A stretch of 64,000 nucleotides of DNA from Lepiota brunneoincarnata (taxonomy: Eukaryota > Basidiomycota > Agaricomycetes > Agaricales > Agaricaceae): contig JAEBUN010000011.1 in assembly GCA_023014365.1 (NCBI GenBank), positions 1,178,001 through 1,242,000 on the forward strand, read 5' to 3'. The stretch's first letter is position 1; every line of letters starts with the position of its first letter. Below the pieces are notes generated by a model that saw only the letters and a program-made list of their open reading frames with translations, did no database searches and was not told the origin of the DNA. The translations under genes were made by a program, and so were the position numbers. Positions 23,000 to 35,747 of this stretch are shown here, in pieces.

Positions 23000-24300
23000 G
23001 ATACTCAAGGAGTACATTTCAAGGCCTGAGTATATAAAGGAAAAACAACGGCGAGCATGACTCACCTCAGAGACTGGCAGTTGAAACGGTAGGTGTTGCT
23101 TTCTTGCGGTGCCAACCTTCAAGCGTTTAACTCCCAGCCAGGAATGCAAACCTCAGAATCCCACAGGTATATCGCAGCGTTATTTGAACAATTTTTCTTG
23201 TAGCCAAAAGGAACCACTAAACCGATATACTTCGAATTATATACCCAAGGGGCCAAGCTCCGCCTATTCCCATGACCAGTTATCTTCTGGGCCTTGAGTG
23301 GTCGCGTATGCTGCCAGTATGTCAGCTATATTCATGAGTAGGGTTGGATCTCCCTACCACACCCAGAACAAAATGCTTGACAAAAGGGGTTATTTTGTCG
23401 TCATATATACTGTAGCATTCCCGTCCCGCAATCATGAACAGTTTATCGCGATCATGTGGTCTACCAGTCGTGATTCGTGAATGTAAGGGTGGTCAGCCAG
23501 GGAAGAGGCGATGCCACTTCAAGCCACGAAGCCTACCAGCCGGGGAAACAGGAAAAAAACAGCATAGAACGTCAAAAATAGACTTACCATCACGTCCTCA
23601 TTTTTGTTAGCCACGTCGTCCAGCGTTATGTTGACCTAACAAGCCAACTCCAGTCGCTGGCTTTTTTTTTTGCTTCCTCCAGCTGACCCCCCCTCCAGGA
23701 TCATTGTCCAGGCCGATGGCTTGTCCATCCTTAATTCGAGTGACCGCAACGACAGTGCGTTTGGAAGCACATAGTGAAAAACCGAGCTACCAACCCCAGT
23801 GAATCATCAAGTCGGTGTTTGGGTCTAAGAGTCAACCGTTCGAGATCCGAGTGAGATGATAAGTAGTCCAAGAGTGATAGATGATCGGGACCGTCCGCCG
23901 TGAACATTCTGAGTTAAATGTTCTCATGTTGGAGGATGGCGCATGTCTCAGCACTTCATTCTCGAGGCTCGAGTTGGTCGATTTCGAATTTACCTGTACC
24001 AGCAGGGCATAAAATATTTTTCGCCTCGGACTGTACTATCTCCCAAACATTTCTCGGAAGAGAGTTCCCATCTACCTACCAACCCAGATCCTGATAGCCT
24101 ATTGATGTATCAGGGTTAGGTTCTCCTTTCCATCTTGCACTTATGCTGAACCAGGGTGCGAGAAAAAGTAAGTGATACATGGTATTTGACGGTTGCACGC
24201 AGTAAAAGTACAGAACGCTGAGGCAAGTTCCACAAAAAAGTAACATCAACCCCCTACCACATAACAAGTCAACCTCACTTGAGCGCTTTCGACCGTTCCT
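23000..24300. other. Intergenic stretch, no gene recognised
   Basis: Only short frames without domains. Lies between the divergent-side promoter of the DUF7137 gene and the 3' end of the dehydrogenase gene. A small minus-strand frame at 24076-24267 is hydrophobic but not otherwise convincing. Confidence 0.4.
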
Positions 24301-26591
24301 CTAGCGATGGGTAGGCATGCTAGTGGTAGCACGGTTACCAACAGCATCCTCAGCCCTCCAGAGACTGGTGACAGTCTATCATAGAGTCATTTAACGAAAG
24401 ATCGAAACACCCGAATGAACTGAATAGCGCACCTTGTTCTGAGTATAAAAGTTGATACCGCTCTTGCCATAATATCCAATGTCACCTAAAAACGAACTCT
24501 TGTTTCCACTCCAAGCAAACATGGGCAGAGGAACCGGAATGGGTACATTAATCCCAATCTGCCCAGCATTAACCTCAATCTCAAACTTGCGGCCAGTAGC
24601 ACCGGACTGTGTAAAGATGGCGGCACCATTTCCGTACTGGTTGTTATTAATGATATCAATAGCGTCGTCCAAGTTGTCAGCCTTCAAGATAAGTAGGACA
24701 GGACCAAAGATCTCCTCACTAATTCACGTCAGCCAGCTGACAAGGAGTAAAAACGGGGTCACGTACTGATAGCACCTCATGTTGGTCTCAGCCTCGATAA
24801 TCGTAGGTCCCACAAAATTACCATCAGGATACCCGGGTACAGCATAGTTCCGTCCGTCAAGCACGATCCTACCGCCTTCTTGCTCACAAGATGTAACCAA
24901 CTCGATGATTCTCTGCTTGGCCTGCGGAGAAATAATGGGACCGCTGAAATGATCTGATCAACCCTGCATTCTATGACGTCATAGGCAATCAAACGTACAG
25001 ATCTGCACCCGTTTCAAAGCCTCCACTGACTTTGAGCTTCTTGGCGCCCTCGGCGAGCTCCGGGAGCCAACTCTGGGTTTCTCCGACAAGAATAGCTGGA
25101 AAGATGGGAATGAGACGACCCTCCTTTCATAGCAACAGGAAGGAAAGTGCTTACCAACAGAGATGGCCATGCAGCGCTGCCCGGCAGCTCCAAATGCAGC
25201 ACCAATAATTGAGTTGAGACTGAGGTTCTTGTTGGCTGGAGTCGTGCTTGGTCAGCCAATGATAACACACCGGATGGAACGTACCATCTGGCATTACGAT
25301 AGCATGATTCTTCGCTCCCATGTTGGACTGGGAGAGAAAGGTTGATATTGATACCTGGAAGCGGAGGAGCGTGTTTCGTCTATTACTCACCTGGACGCGT
25401 TTTCCATTTTGGGTTCCACTGAGGTTCATCAGTGGTAGTCAAACATCGGAATGGAATGATATCTACCGCTGGAAGATGTGCTTCCCAGCACGGTCTCCAC
25501 CGACGAAACTAATAGCCCTGATAGCAGGATGGTCGCAGATCGCGTTGACGGTCGGGACTTGGCCGTGAATGATGTTGAGGACACCATCAGGGAGGCCTGG
25601 TTGAATTCATGAGCGGATGTGAGAGTTAATGGGTAGTCCATCTCACCAGCCCGTTTGCAGAGTTCGGCAATGATCATCACAGCACCGGGGTCGCGTTCGG
25701 AGGGCTTGACAATAAGGGTGTTCCCAGTAACCAGGGCCATCGGGAGGGACCAAAGAGGGACCATACTAAATGTGATATCAGTGAATGAGTCCGGGAATGA
25801 CAAGTACTGCGGACTTACGCGGGGAAATTGAAGGGCACAATACTTGCACAGACACCGAGAGGTACTTTACGGACATATGTATCCATGTCCTTGCTAACTG
25901 GCGGGAAATCAGAGACGGGACTGGTCATCGGGCACAAGAGATTTACCTTCGATCTTGTCACCCAAGAGAGTCGTCGTAGCCTGCAATCGCAGTCTCGACA
26001 ACCTGAAGCCCACGAAGTAAATCACCATGAGCATCTGAGTATTAGCGTTAGAGACATGTACTACCGCATAGCAAGGATACAAGCTGCACCAGATAAGGTC
26101 TTTCCTTGCTCCAGAACAATGCTCTGAGCAATGGCATCCGCATTTTGGACGCAATTGTTGCTGTAGCCTAGTCCCCATCAGAGTCAACATGTGCGTCCGC
26201 CAAGATACGAAAACACCAATGAGAACGCACTGAATAACGAAACGCTGACGCGTGATGATACTAGTCCTACTCCAAGTCTTGAAAGCACGCGAAGCAGCTT
26301 CAACAGCCTGTTCAAACTCCTCACCCGTTGATTGAGGAACTCGCGATAGCAAAGTTTGTGTCGACTAAGCCCATCCATGACATCTATCAGTTTCACTACT
26401 TTGACTATCAAACAACAGAACGAACTCACCGGATCATGAACATCGAGCCACTTATCCGTCGTACTCTCAACAAATTCACCGTCGATGAAGTTCTTAGTCT
26501 TTCCACCCATCATACTGGTACCCTTCCAATCCGCAGAGAGCTTCTCGGCAATCGGGCGAACGAGGGCACTTAGAGTAGCATTGGGCGACAT
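24301..26591 (-). CDS. Methylmalonate-semialdehyde dehydrogenase (CoA-acylating)
   Basis: Multi-exon aldehyde dehydrogenase superfamily gene. Pieces in order: [115 protein letters not shown] with the catalytic cysteine, FETGAD-type sequence near 25015, [40 protein letters not shown] and a last exon [19 protein letters not shown] with stop at 24301. The GQRCMA motif and C-terminal SLWRAEDA are typical of the valine/thymine-catabolic enzyme making propionyl- or acetyl-CoA, normally mitochondrial. A leader peptide is not obvious. Single-copy housekeeping type. Confidence 0.9.
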
Positions 26592-27129
26592 GATGGCTTC
26601 TTGTTGTTACTGGTATTCTTGATAGATCCGGTGGAGGAACGTATGAGGGAAAGAGACCGCGTGGGTGTATGTAATGTAGGGTGGGGACGGAACTTGGGAT
26701 TACATATCAAGATTAGAGTATTGGTTTACGCGTGTTCTCTCGGGCAGGTCACGCTCAGCTCATTCACGGGACGCCGGTGAAAGGATGGCATAATGATGCT
26801 ACCACGATAAGAGTGGCACAGACAGTTGTGGGAAAGTCAACGAGGGAGTAGTCCTGTAGATTAGAGACATCAACCGTAGAGGAAAGAATTGAGAGTGAGA
26901 ACGAACGCCGAACATAGATTCGATGGCTAACCACGTGATTACATTAAGAGGTCAAAGCCGTACGGTAAGCCATTGCCTTTGGGATGTCCAAGCATCTCTC
27001 CTCCTACTGCACAATTGTCCTTAATTGCCTCGTCGATTCTTCCGGTCGGACCCCTCCAGATTCACCTTCGCCCAACTCCATCGGAATCCTTCAGATCGAC
27101 GAACCTGGTGACTCTGAGACCTACGAGAT

Positions 27130-27700
27130 CAAGGATGAGATAAAATACCGTAGCATTTGCGCTTCGAGACGGTCCCATTGGCTGGAGAAAGTATGTATGC
27201 GCCGCCAAGCAACCTCTTCATGACAACCATGGGACCAAAATAACGCAGCTTACGCCTGTAGCTACGTCGGCTCAATCTTCTCGCTAAGTATGCACAAGTT
27301 CTCCAGCTTGAAGTTGCAGTTGTGCATTCGGTCAGTATTCTTTCCAAAGCCTCAGATAGAAACGGTCGCCGCCCTCAGCCAGATCCCCATCACGTTATGT
27401 GTTTAACACGTTTAGCCAGCGTGCGAGCACGAGTAACGATGAGCTCAGATATTGGTGGGCGACCTGGGAAGCAAGGTGACCGTAGTGATATCGGGGGGGT
27501 TCAATGCCATGGACCGCATATTGGGAATTATGCCGATAGATTTGCGTATAGTGATCCGATCGGTCCAGAAAATGTAGGAAATCATACCAGCCTCAGACGT
27601 CGCCTGTGTCGACATCGACGAGAACATGGCGGATGGTCCAGTGGGTGCTTCAACGGCCTCGATAGAAGGCGAATTATAGGCCGAAATCTGAGCTATGCCG
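27130..27700 (-). mobile_element. Ty3/gypsy integrase C-terminal relic
   Basis: Minus-strand fragments match gypsy integrase in order: FWTDRITIRKSIG, a YAVHGIEPP version in another frame, ITTVTLL, ELIVTRARTLAKR, FKLENLCILSEKIEPT, LRYFGPMVVMKRLLGGAYIL and NGTVSK. Many frameshifts and stops. No LTR was identified next to it. Confidence 0.7.
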
Positions 27701-28131
27701 AACGTGATACCGACTCAGAGCTCAAGGCAATGCCGCCACAAACGCCATCCCGTTATCTCTTCCAACCCTCCTCAGCAGCATAAGACTTCTTCAGAGATGA
27801 ATTGTCCAAACGCCCGGCTAGTTTCGCAAGTGCACGTTATTTCACCCATCTGGTAAGACTATCCAAGACCTGTAAAACGTACCCGCGGCGGCATATGCAT
27901 GGGCACGGACTACCGGGTGCATGGCTGCATGCTCGAGCTTTGGCATGGGTGGCAGGTTTTGATAAACTGGCGGATGTCGCAATCGGCGCTTGACAATTAT
28001 AATTGGTCTTCCAGAGTTGTGCTACGTCGCCCAGGTGATGGTTATGCTGTGGTGGGTTATGCTGGGAAGGCCGTTGTGTTGAGGATTCTGCCGAGGATCC
28101 TTGCCGCACTCTGACATTGTTGTTGTGGAGC

Positions 28132-28152
28132 CACGTGAGTGTTATTCACGTG
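28132..28152. promoter_or_regulatory. Paired CACGTGA/TCACGTG inverted repeat
   Basis: Perfect 7-bp arms CACGTGA and TCACGTG separated by 7 bases, each containing the E-box CACGTG bound by bHLH factors. It lies about 540 bases upstream of kinase C. Function is inferred from motif only. Confidence 0.25.
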
Positions 28153-28671
28153 ACTCATTATCCAGTACAAGCACCAATGTGCCCAAATTTAGCGGGTCTC
28201 ACAAAGTTGTGTTCCTTTATCATGCAGCCATTGCGCACCACTCCGAAAAGAAAGACCCTCGACGCCCCTCAAGCTGGTCATGGAGTGCCTAAGAAGGACC
28301 CTCAATTTTCCCAACCCAGAGCTCGCGCGAAACACACGTGATACTGTAGCTACAATGTTCTTATGTAAACAGCCGATCTATCTTCGCGCACACTTGCCCA
28401 TCCACTAAGCGCTCCTTGGTTTAGCAGCTCAGCTCATGTGGAGAAATGCCTAGGAGACCTAATCAACCGAGTACAGCACTGGTATGGTATTTGTACCTAA
28501 GATTCAATGCTCTTGTCTGACAATGACAAAAGAAACTCGGAGAACTATCCGGATCCCTGGGAAGACCTCTGAGTCGGCCGCACACCGAAGACCGTCGTCC
28601 TCTCGCGACTAAACGTGTTGAGTTTAATGACTCACCAGAGATGATCCCTAACAACGCTCAATACCTCACGA

Positions 28672-30460
28672 ATGATCTTGATTGGACATTGGACGGTTCG
28701 AATATGCTCCACGTATATGTACTTTACCTTCGAACTGATACCTCAGTCAGACTCATGGGCGCCGCACGGTTACTCGGAGACCTCTCCTACAGACATCGCA
28801 GACGCATTCGAACAACACATTCCACCGGAAATGGCGGATGCGTTGAACATGTTCCCGACCGGAGAAAATATCTCCCAGGATCAATTGACACTGCCTAGAT
28901 ACCCCACAGCAGGCACAAGGAATATTCCACAGACTAGGTTACTCAAAATCATTGAAGCTGTTCTAGAGGATAAAGAGTGTTACAAAGAATTGCTGGGAGC
29001 CACCGGCCAAGAGGCGCAACGGATATTGGATGTTCTAGAAAAGGTTAGCTAACTACTGCTTTTCAGGGAGAATTTAGCTTAAATTGCAGTTATAGCTGCT
29101 AACAACCCTCCCCGATAACTCTACTGCCAGACAATCGCTCCTCGTGGTCTTGATGCGGCTCTCCACTAAATCTGGTTTGTACCCACGGTGCTTCGTCCTC
29201 CACGGGGTACAATACGAACGACAGCCAGTCACCTGCAGGCCAATTTGGTGAGATCATGAGAGGAACATTCAAAGGCCATCGAGTTTGTCTCAAAGTCGTG
29301 AAACTGTATCAACGAGGACAGATTGAGCACCTCCTCAAGGTCTTATATCTCCAAATCAATCTTCCCTAGTACTTGTTCACTCCAATACAGAGTTGCGTCA
29401 GGGAGGCCATCATTTGGAGCCATCTCCGCCACTCAAACCTTTTGCCTTTCTATGGAATTTATCATCTGAATGATATACACGGACGCGTTTGTCTGGTGTC
29501 TCCGTGGATAGAAAACGGAAACGTCTGTGACTATCTCAAAGCCCACCCCTCAATTCGTCGGATGCCTTTGGTTCGTTACACCCTGGAACACGTTACCTGC
29601 AGGCTGATCAATCCGACCGACCACTCTAGATTCGTGACATCATGTAAGGTCTCAATTATCTCCACGAAGAACACATTGTACATGGTGATTTGAAAGGGGT
29701 ATGCCCAGACATTTCTCTCCGTAACAATGGACCCCTCACATCATCCCTTGCTCCTTTAAAGGCCAACATCCTCGTCAAACTTTCCGGCTCCGCGTGTCTT
29801 GCGGATTTTGGGTTGTCCTCCATCATGGATGCAAACATCCTGAGGTGGACATCACTAGATACGATGACCAAAACAGGTGGAACCGTACGCTGGCTAGCTC
29901 CCGAGCTCATGGACGATACCGAGGACGGCACAGTACCACGACCCAATTTTGCATGCGACATATACTCACTCGCCGTTGTGATGTACGAGGTAAAAACTCA
30001 TGGATGATCAAACTAGTCGAAAATCCAACTGAAATGTGCTTTTCAGGTGTTAACTGACCAAATCCCTTTTTATGAATATCCTCGCGACGTGACGGTGATT
30101 TCTAAAGTGCTGAGGGGAGCACGGCCAAGCAGACCCTCTACTGGAATTGCACCAGAGTTGACGGATAGTGTCTGGCATACCATGCAGAAATGTTGGGAGC
30201 ACGAACCTAGGAAGAGACCAGCCATGCAGCTTCTTACAACCCTACTCCCTCATCTGAAGCGTGATTCCGAGCGTATGGACAATGTGAAGAGAAAAAAACG
30301 AGAGAATCTACTCAGTATGCTGGATTTCAGGAATGCAATGTATGGAGAGGAGGCGGATACGATATCCGCCAGTGATGTGGATATTTTTGTTCGACTGGTG
30401 AGCTGCCGAATAATTGGGTTTCTTTGTTGGCGTTGAACCACCTTGCAGCTCTATGTATGA
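28672..30460 (+). pseudogene. Tyrosine-kinase-like protein kinase, copy C, disrupted
   Basis: Exon 1 (28672 to about 29043) has LLKIIEAVLEDKECYKELLG and QEAQRILDVLEK. Then SLLVVLMRLSTKSGLYPRC, glycine loop QFGEIMRGTFKG, HRVCLKVVKLYQRGQIEHLL, CVREAIIWSHLRHSNLLPFY, HIVHGDLKG, SACLADFGLSSIMDA, GGTVRWLAPELMDD, VVMYE, IPFYEYPRDVTVISKVLRG, CWEHEPRKRPAMQLL and, after a short intron, LYV with stop at 30458-30460. Two lesions: one extra base near 29234 just before the glycine loop, and TAA at 29645-29647 where copy D has CAA. In tandem with copy D, about 1.2 kb apart. Confidence 0.8.
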
Positions 30461-31662
30461 TGAGTCGCGTTACAAACCGTGACCTCTAAGGGATTCGAGA
30501 GGTGTCATTATTAGTAGGTAGTTGATGTAAGAATAACGACGCTACGCATATGAGTAAGACATAAGTTATGTGTGCATAAGTGAAGATACTCACCTCAGTC
30601 ACTCGTTGTACGCACCGAGTACTGAGGAGAGTCTTGCTACGTGTCCATATTCTAGCTAACTGAGCTCAGCTGAATTGCGATAAAAAAAGGGGGGCAAACA
30701 AATTGCGAGATAGCGATTTGCACGAATAGGGTCCATGTCCAAATAAAAATAACTAATGAAAATATCCAGCCGATGTCGCGTCGACTGTCCGCTGGCTTGT
30801 AAAAATCCAGTAGTTGACAGTTACTGAAGCCGACCAGGGAGACACAACCTCTACCAGGCTCCTACATCTTAACAGGTGGCACTATATTTCTTACCCCTTG
30901 GCCTGTTGGCTGAGCAACAGGCGACTCTCACTAAATCACTTGACACTAAGTAATTTTGGTTCCATGTATGTGCATACTATAGTTATTTAGAGCAGGGTCC
31001 ATTTATGGACCCTGCAGACATTCACAACTCGGCATCTTTGATTCTCGGGAACTTCCGCCGCTGACTTACGATACGAGGCTGATAAGGTTTATATGCACAT
31101 GCGACCCTGCCAAGCGCTGGGCATGCGTCCTCCAGAGCGCTGAGCGTCTCCCTCCGCCTTGCTGGCTACCTCGCAGATTTTCCAATAAGTACCAACTTCA
31201 CGCACTGCCACCACCTCATCAGTACAATCTTGACTGTTGAACGTTGAACTTGCGCCTGACAAGCATCAAGCGCGTCGTGATCGTTGCCACCCTTCCCTCG
31301 CTTTGTGTTTTAGAAGATATAACGGAATATTGCTATATATATATCAAGCCCTCAATCCCAGCTCCACACGCCAGCTATCCCTTCTGCTACGTGCACACTC
31401 AACTCCCGCCCTCTGACCTTTCAGCTTTGACAGCAAATTGAACATGTTGTACCCAACAGGAGCCACAACCTTCGACTCTGCCCGAGTGCCCAAAGTTCAA
31501 ATTGGAACAATCCAGAGTCGGTCAAAGGGAGGGAAATCGCCTAAAAGTAGAACCTTAAATGCACAAGGACGGGTGTGGGGCTTTTATCTTGTAATTGGAT
31601 GTTGAACGGTTGAAATCTGACTCGCAGCTTGATTACAGCCACCGCTGGCATCGTCATTAGCT
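30461..31662. repeat. Intergenic DNA with an LTR-like dispersed repeat
   Basis: Near 30580-30640 a CTCACCTCAGTCACTCGT..GAGTACTGAGGAGA stretch resembles the repeats at 9256-9300 and 59838-60025, so a diverged LTR remnant probably lies at about 30500-30700. The remainder shows nothing beyond the kinase D promoter region. Confidence 0.35.
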
Positions 31663-33535
31663 TTGCACGACCGAGATCCTCCACCAATTCAACGAAAACC
31701 CCGGATTGTTGAGACGGGTCATCCGGTGGATCATAACGGATTCTTGGAGACTACCCAGGAGGAAGACTGGCTACCTCAGAGTCGGGAACGAGGTGGGGGA
31801 AACGGTACTTATATTGATCCGATATTCACTCGTCGATTGATGTGCCTGAGAGTAGGGACAGCACCCACTGCTGCCGTATCGACCTCTTCTAGCCCACTTG
31901 AAGAAACTGTACCGCGAAGGATACAAAAAACAAATGCAGTTCTTGGCCAGGGGGAGCTTTCTGATGATTCTCTCCCAGACTCTGGCATCGTTGAGGCAAA
32001 CAGAGTTCCAATAACGAGACTACTCAAAGTAGTCGAGATGGTTCTTGAGGATAAACAATGCTATAGAGCGTTCCTCGGAGCCACTGGCAAGGCGGCACAG
32101 GAAATGTTAGATATCATACAAAAGGTTCGGTCTACCACTGTTTTTTTACTAGCCGTGGAAGTCCTGCTGAAGCAGGTGCACTTGTTGATAGCTGATCGAC
32201 TATGCTGAAGATGCGGCAAGGAAACGGTTACTTGCTCATGGCCACGATGCGACTCTCAACAAAATCGGGTTTGTATCCGCATTGTCTAGTCCTTCGTCAT
32301 GTCCAGTACGAGGATCACCCAGTCGCCGCGGGTCAATTTGGGGAGATTCGGAGAGGTACATTTAGAGGGCGTCGCGTTTGTCTCAAGGTCGTAAAACTGT
32401 ACCAGCGGGGAAGGATAGAGCATCTTCTCAAGGTGGGAATCTTTGCAAGAGTACTTTACACCCAATTATTGATTCCGAGCACAGAATTGTGCAAGAGAAG
32501 CTATCATTTGGAGTCACCTCAACCATCCAAATCTTCTGCCATTTTATGGGATTTATCACCTAGATGACTCATACGGCCGTGTTTGCCTCGTGTCTCCGTG
32601 GATGGAAAACGGTAATGTTCGCGATTACCTCAAAGCACATCCAACAGTTTACCGAATGCCGTTGGTCTGTCTTTAATAAAACGATGCAGATTGTCCCACT
32701 CATACCCCGTTACTCCAGGTTCATGACATTATCCAAGGTCTCAATCACCTTCACACGGAATTCATTGTGCATGGTGACTTGAAGGGTGTAGGTTTATTAT
32801 GCGTTTGCTTCTAACGTTGACTAACACTACTTCATCAAGCTCAATATTCTCGTCACATCAGAAGGCCATGCGTGTCTAGCGGATTTCGGCCTGTCCTCTG
32901 TCATGGATGCAGATATCTTGAGATGGACGTCATTGGAAACGATGACACAAACGGGTGGCACAGCGCGCTGGATAGCTCCGGAGCTAATGGAGGAAGGTGA
33001 GCAGCGACCGAACTGCTCGAGTGATGTGTACTCTGTTGGCTTGGTCATGTACGAAGTGAGGCAACGTCATCCCGTGATTAGGTATCTTATATCCCACTAC
33101 TAATCTACTTGAAGGTTTTGAGTGGAAAGACTCCGTTCTACGAATACTCCCGGGACGTGACGGTGATCTCAAAAGTGCTCAAAGGAGAACGGCCAAGCAG
33201 GCCTCCTGTGGAGATTGCGCCTGAGCTGACTGACGATATCTGGGATATCTATGAAGCTCTGTTGGATGCACAAACCCAAAGAAAGGCCTTCTGTGCAGTC
33301 GATAGCCCAAATGCTTCCTTCTCAGAACGCTTATCTCAGGGCATCTCAAGGACGGAAACGGTCGGCGAGCCTGGCCGATGCGCTCGCATTTAGGAGTACT
33401 ATGTATGGAGCAGAAGATCTTAATGTGGCGCCTGCCAGTGATATGGAGGTTTTTATGCGACTGGTAAGCTGACAGCTGATGCGGCCGTATTTTCTGGAGG
33501 TCATTGAAACGAAGTATTTGCAGCTCTACGCCTGA
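31663..33535 (+). pseudogene. Tyrosine-kinase-like protein kinase, copy D, with two one-base shifts
   Basis: N-terminal exon (31663 to about 32123) with VPITRLLKVVEMVLEDKQC and FLGATGKAAQEMLDIIQK; then MATMRLSTKSGLYPHC, glycine loop GQFGEIRRGTFRGR, VCLKVVKLYQRGRIEHLL, NCAREAIIWSHLNHPNLLP, VCLVSPWMENGNVRDYL, EFIVHGDLKG, ACLADFGLSSVMDADI, GGTARWIAPELMEEG, TPFYEYSRDVTVISKVLKG, MKLCWMHKPKERPSV, and after an intron LYA with stop at 33533-33535. Extra bases near 32236 (TTGCT-C-ATGG) and near 33250 (ATATC-T-ATG) break the frame. If these are errors the gene is intact. Confidence 0.8.
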
Positions 33536-33898
33536 CACTTGGGTGGCTCACCCAAATCTGTCGTGGAATTAAAAAGGGGTCTTGTGTGTTGATTGCGATC
33601 TATCCAATAGGAATGTTCTAGAATGGATTTTTCATTTCCTCAGCCCTCGGCCTTATGATAGGATTGCGCAATCCCAACTTCCCCAACCCTGTCCCTCGCC
33701 ACTTGCTATTCCGAGTTATTGTTGACATTTATGGCAGGTGATGGAATGTATTAACAAGGGCTAACCTGCTCTGTTACATGATTCGTTGTTCGGATATCTG
33801 TTCGTCCGCAATGGATGTACTACTATTTACTCGTTTGAGCTCAATCCGCATTCAATATTTAATCCTTTTTCTAGAATTCTGATAAACCGCTACAGAAT

Positions 33899-34725
33899 TC
33901 AAGCGGTGCTAGTGACACCGTCCTTAAGGGCCTGCCAGGAAGCCCGGTTCTGAAGATCATCGAACCATCGTTTAACGTTTGGCTTTTCGGAAATGAGGTC
34001 GCTGCCCGTAGCGGGGAGAAGCGCGCCGTAAGGAAGATGGAAAAGATCTGCCAAGGTGACCTCCTACAAGATACAGAACGGTATTAGTACCTGGGGCTGA
34101 GATACAGCAACACACAAAGGCACGTACGTTTCCAGCAAGATACTTCTGTTTTGAGAGGATCTGCTCATAGCCCTCGAGTTTCCCGGCGAGCCCAGTCAGT
34201 AATTCCTTGAGCTTTTTCTCATCGGTTTCCATTCCACGGCGTCTGATGAAATGTGATTTGATCAGCATCTAATCTTGATAGCCAAGAGTAGTAATAGCCT
34301 ACTTCTTGAATATAGCCTCAAAGACAGCTGGGGCGGCGTAATAGTCAAAGTTGGCGGTTTCGACAGATGCGGCCTGTTCGAACAAAGCGCGCTGCTTGAC
34401 GTCGGTGGGGATGAGCTTGGTCCCCTGGTTGGGGTACTTTTCCTCAATGTAGCGGCAAATGGCACGGCTCTCATATAGGATGAACCCTTCGTCGTCCTAG
34501 CCAACACCCATTTTGTGAGGATCTCGAATATCAAACAACCAGTCGATTACTTACGATGAAAGGGATTTGCCCGAAGGGCTGTTTGGCGAGGATTTCGGGG
34601 GTTTTGTGCTCACCCTTGGCAAGATCAACGGGAATGAACTGGAAGGGAACCTTCTTCTCGTGAAGGACGGTAGCGACACGTTTAGTGCAGGTAGAGAGAG
34701 GGAATCCGTAGAATTTCAGGACCAT
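33899..34725 (-). CDS. Glutathione S-transferase
   Basis: ATG at 34725 gives MVLKFYGFPLSTCTKRVATV, a thioredoxin-fold N-terminal domain with the PFGQIPFI glutathione-site proline region. Exon 2 reads DDEGFILYESRAICRYIEEK with the conserved ESRAI. Exon 3 (AGKLEGYEQILSKQKYLAGN) and exon 4 (VTLADLFHLPYGALL, NVKRWFDDLQNRASWQAL) form the helical C-domain; stop at 33899. About 215 residues, the usual length. Resembles phi/Ure2-like fungal GSTs for detoxification by glutathione conjugation; the exact class is an inference. All introns are 50-70 nt and the frame is intact. Confidence 0.88.
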
Positions 34726-35747
34726 GTTTTTCTCTGGGGTGTGGTATGGATGGGAAGTGGTGAGAACGGGGTTGAGATGTGTGGACTTGCTGATGTGTGT
34801 CATGGGACACGATCATGGCTTTTATAAGAAAACCCCTCCCCACAAAGTTGGAAAGAGCTACCACCCCATGAGATACACATGTTCAGGGTAGATTTCCCTT
34901 ATGCGGTTTCAAGTCTAGCGCATGACTAACAGAATCACAGGCATGTAAGGTGGATTGGTAATCCAATTGTATTTGATACTGATAGTTCAACTGGCTTACA
35001 CACCACACTGGATTTGGCGCGCAGTACTTCTCTTTCAAGCGTTCCAGAACCTATCCCACGGGTTAAAACACCTCACTAGGGCGCGTTGAAAGTGTCATAT
35101 TAGTAATTACCTTTCCGAGAACGGCTAGACCAGGTTAAACGATCCGTGCGCAGTTAGATGGTTGTATCATTGGATTAGACAATGGATACGGGTAATATGG
35201 AGTAACAAAGATACTGGAGGGTGAATACTCGAGTAGACTAGAGAACGGGCGGGGAACGAGGGGGCTAATTGAAGGGAGGACTATCCGGAAGGTTTAAACC
35301 GGGAGGAATATAAAGCAGGAGGCGCTCGTCGTGAGTTTGCGATAATCTACAGTAAGTAGTGAAAGGGAGGGAGTCAATACTAGTACTTTGGATCATGTCA
35401 CATGACCTGTACCAGGAACCACATGGTGTTGACGGTCGAGGGCATACGTGCTGCGACTCACGCAAGTCGTGTATTAACGGTATTCCTAGCACACTGTCCA
35501 GCAGAAACAAGCTAATACCAGGGGGTTTAAAGGAAACTATCCAAAGAAAAATACTGCAGTTCTATGCTATTCATTGGAACGTTCTCATCTTCCAAAAATA
35601 TGAATGTGATTGTCCAATCGCAAAGCAAAACAAATGATACCCCTGGAGAAGGAAAGGCACTCCATAGGCGGAACCAAAGAAAAAGGTGAATGGAGAAAGA
35701 AAAAAAAAACCCCCATCCAGACCACTTTAACCCCAGTTTTTTTTTAT

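Noticed and set aside
26980..27783. Host gene with several short exons
   Set aside because: The fragments line up in order with gypsy integrase (DRITIRKS, HGIEP, RARTLAKR, YFGPMVV), so it is a retrotransposon relic.
29205..29236. A 32-nt micro-intron explaining the kinase C frame break
   Set aside because: GT..AG ends exist, but splicing it out would delete conserved residues and still leave the wrong frame.
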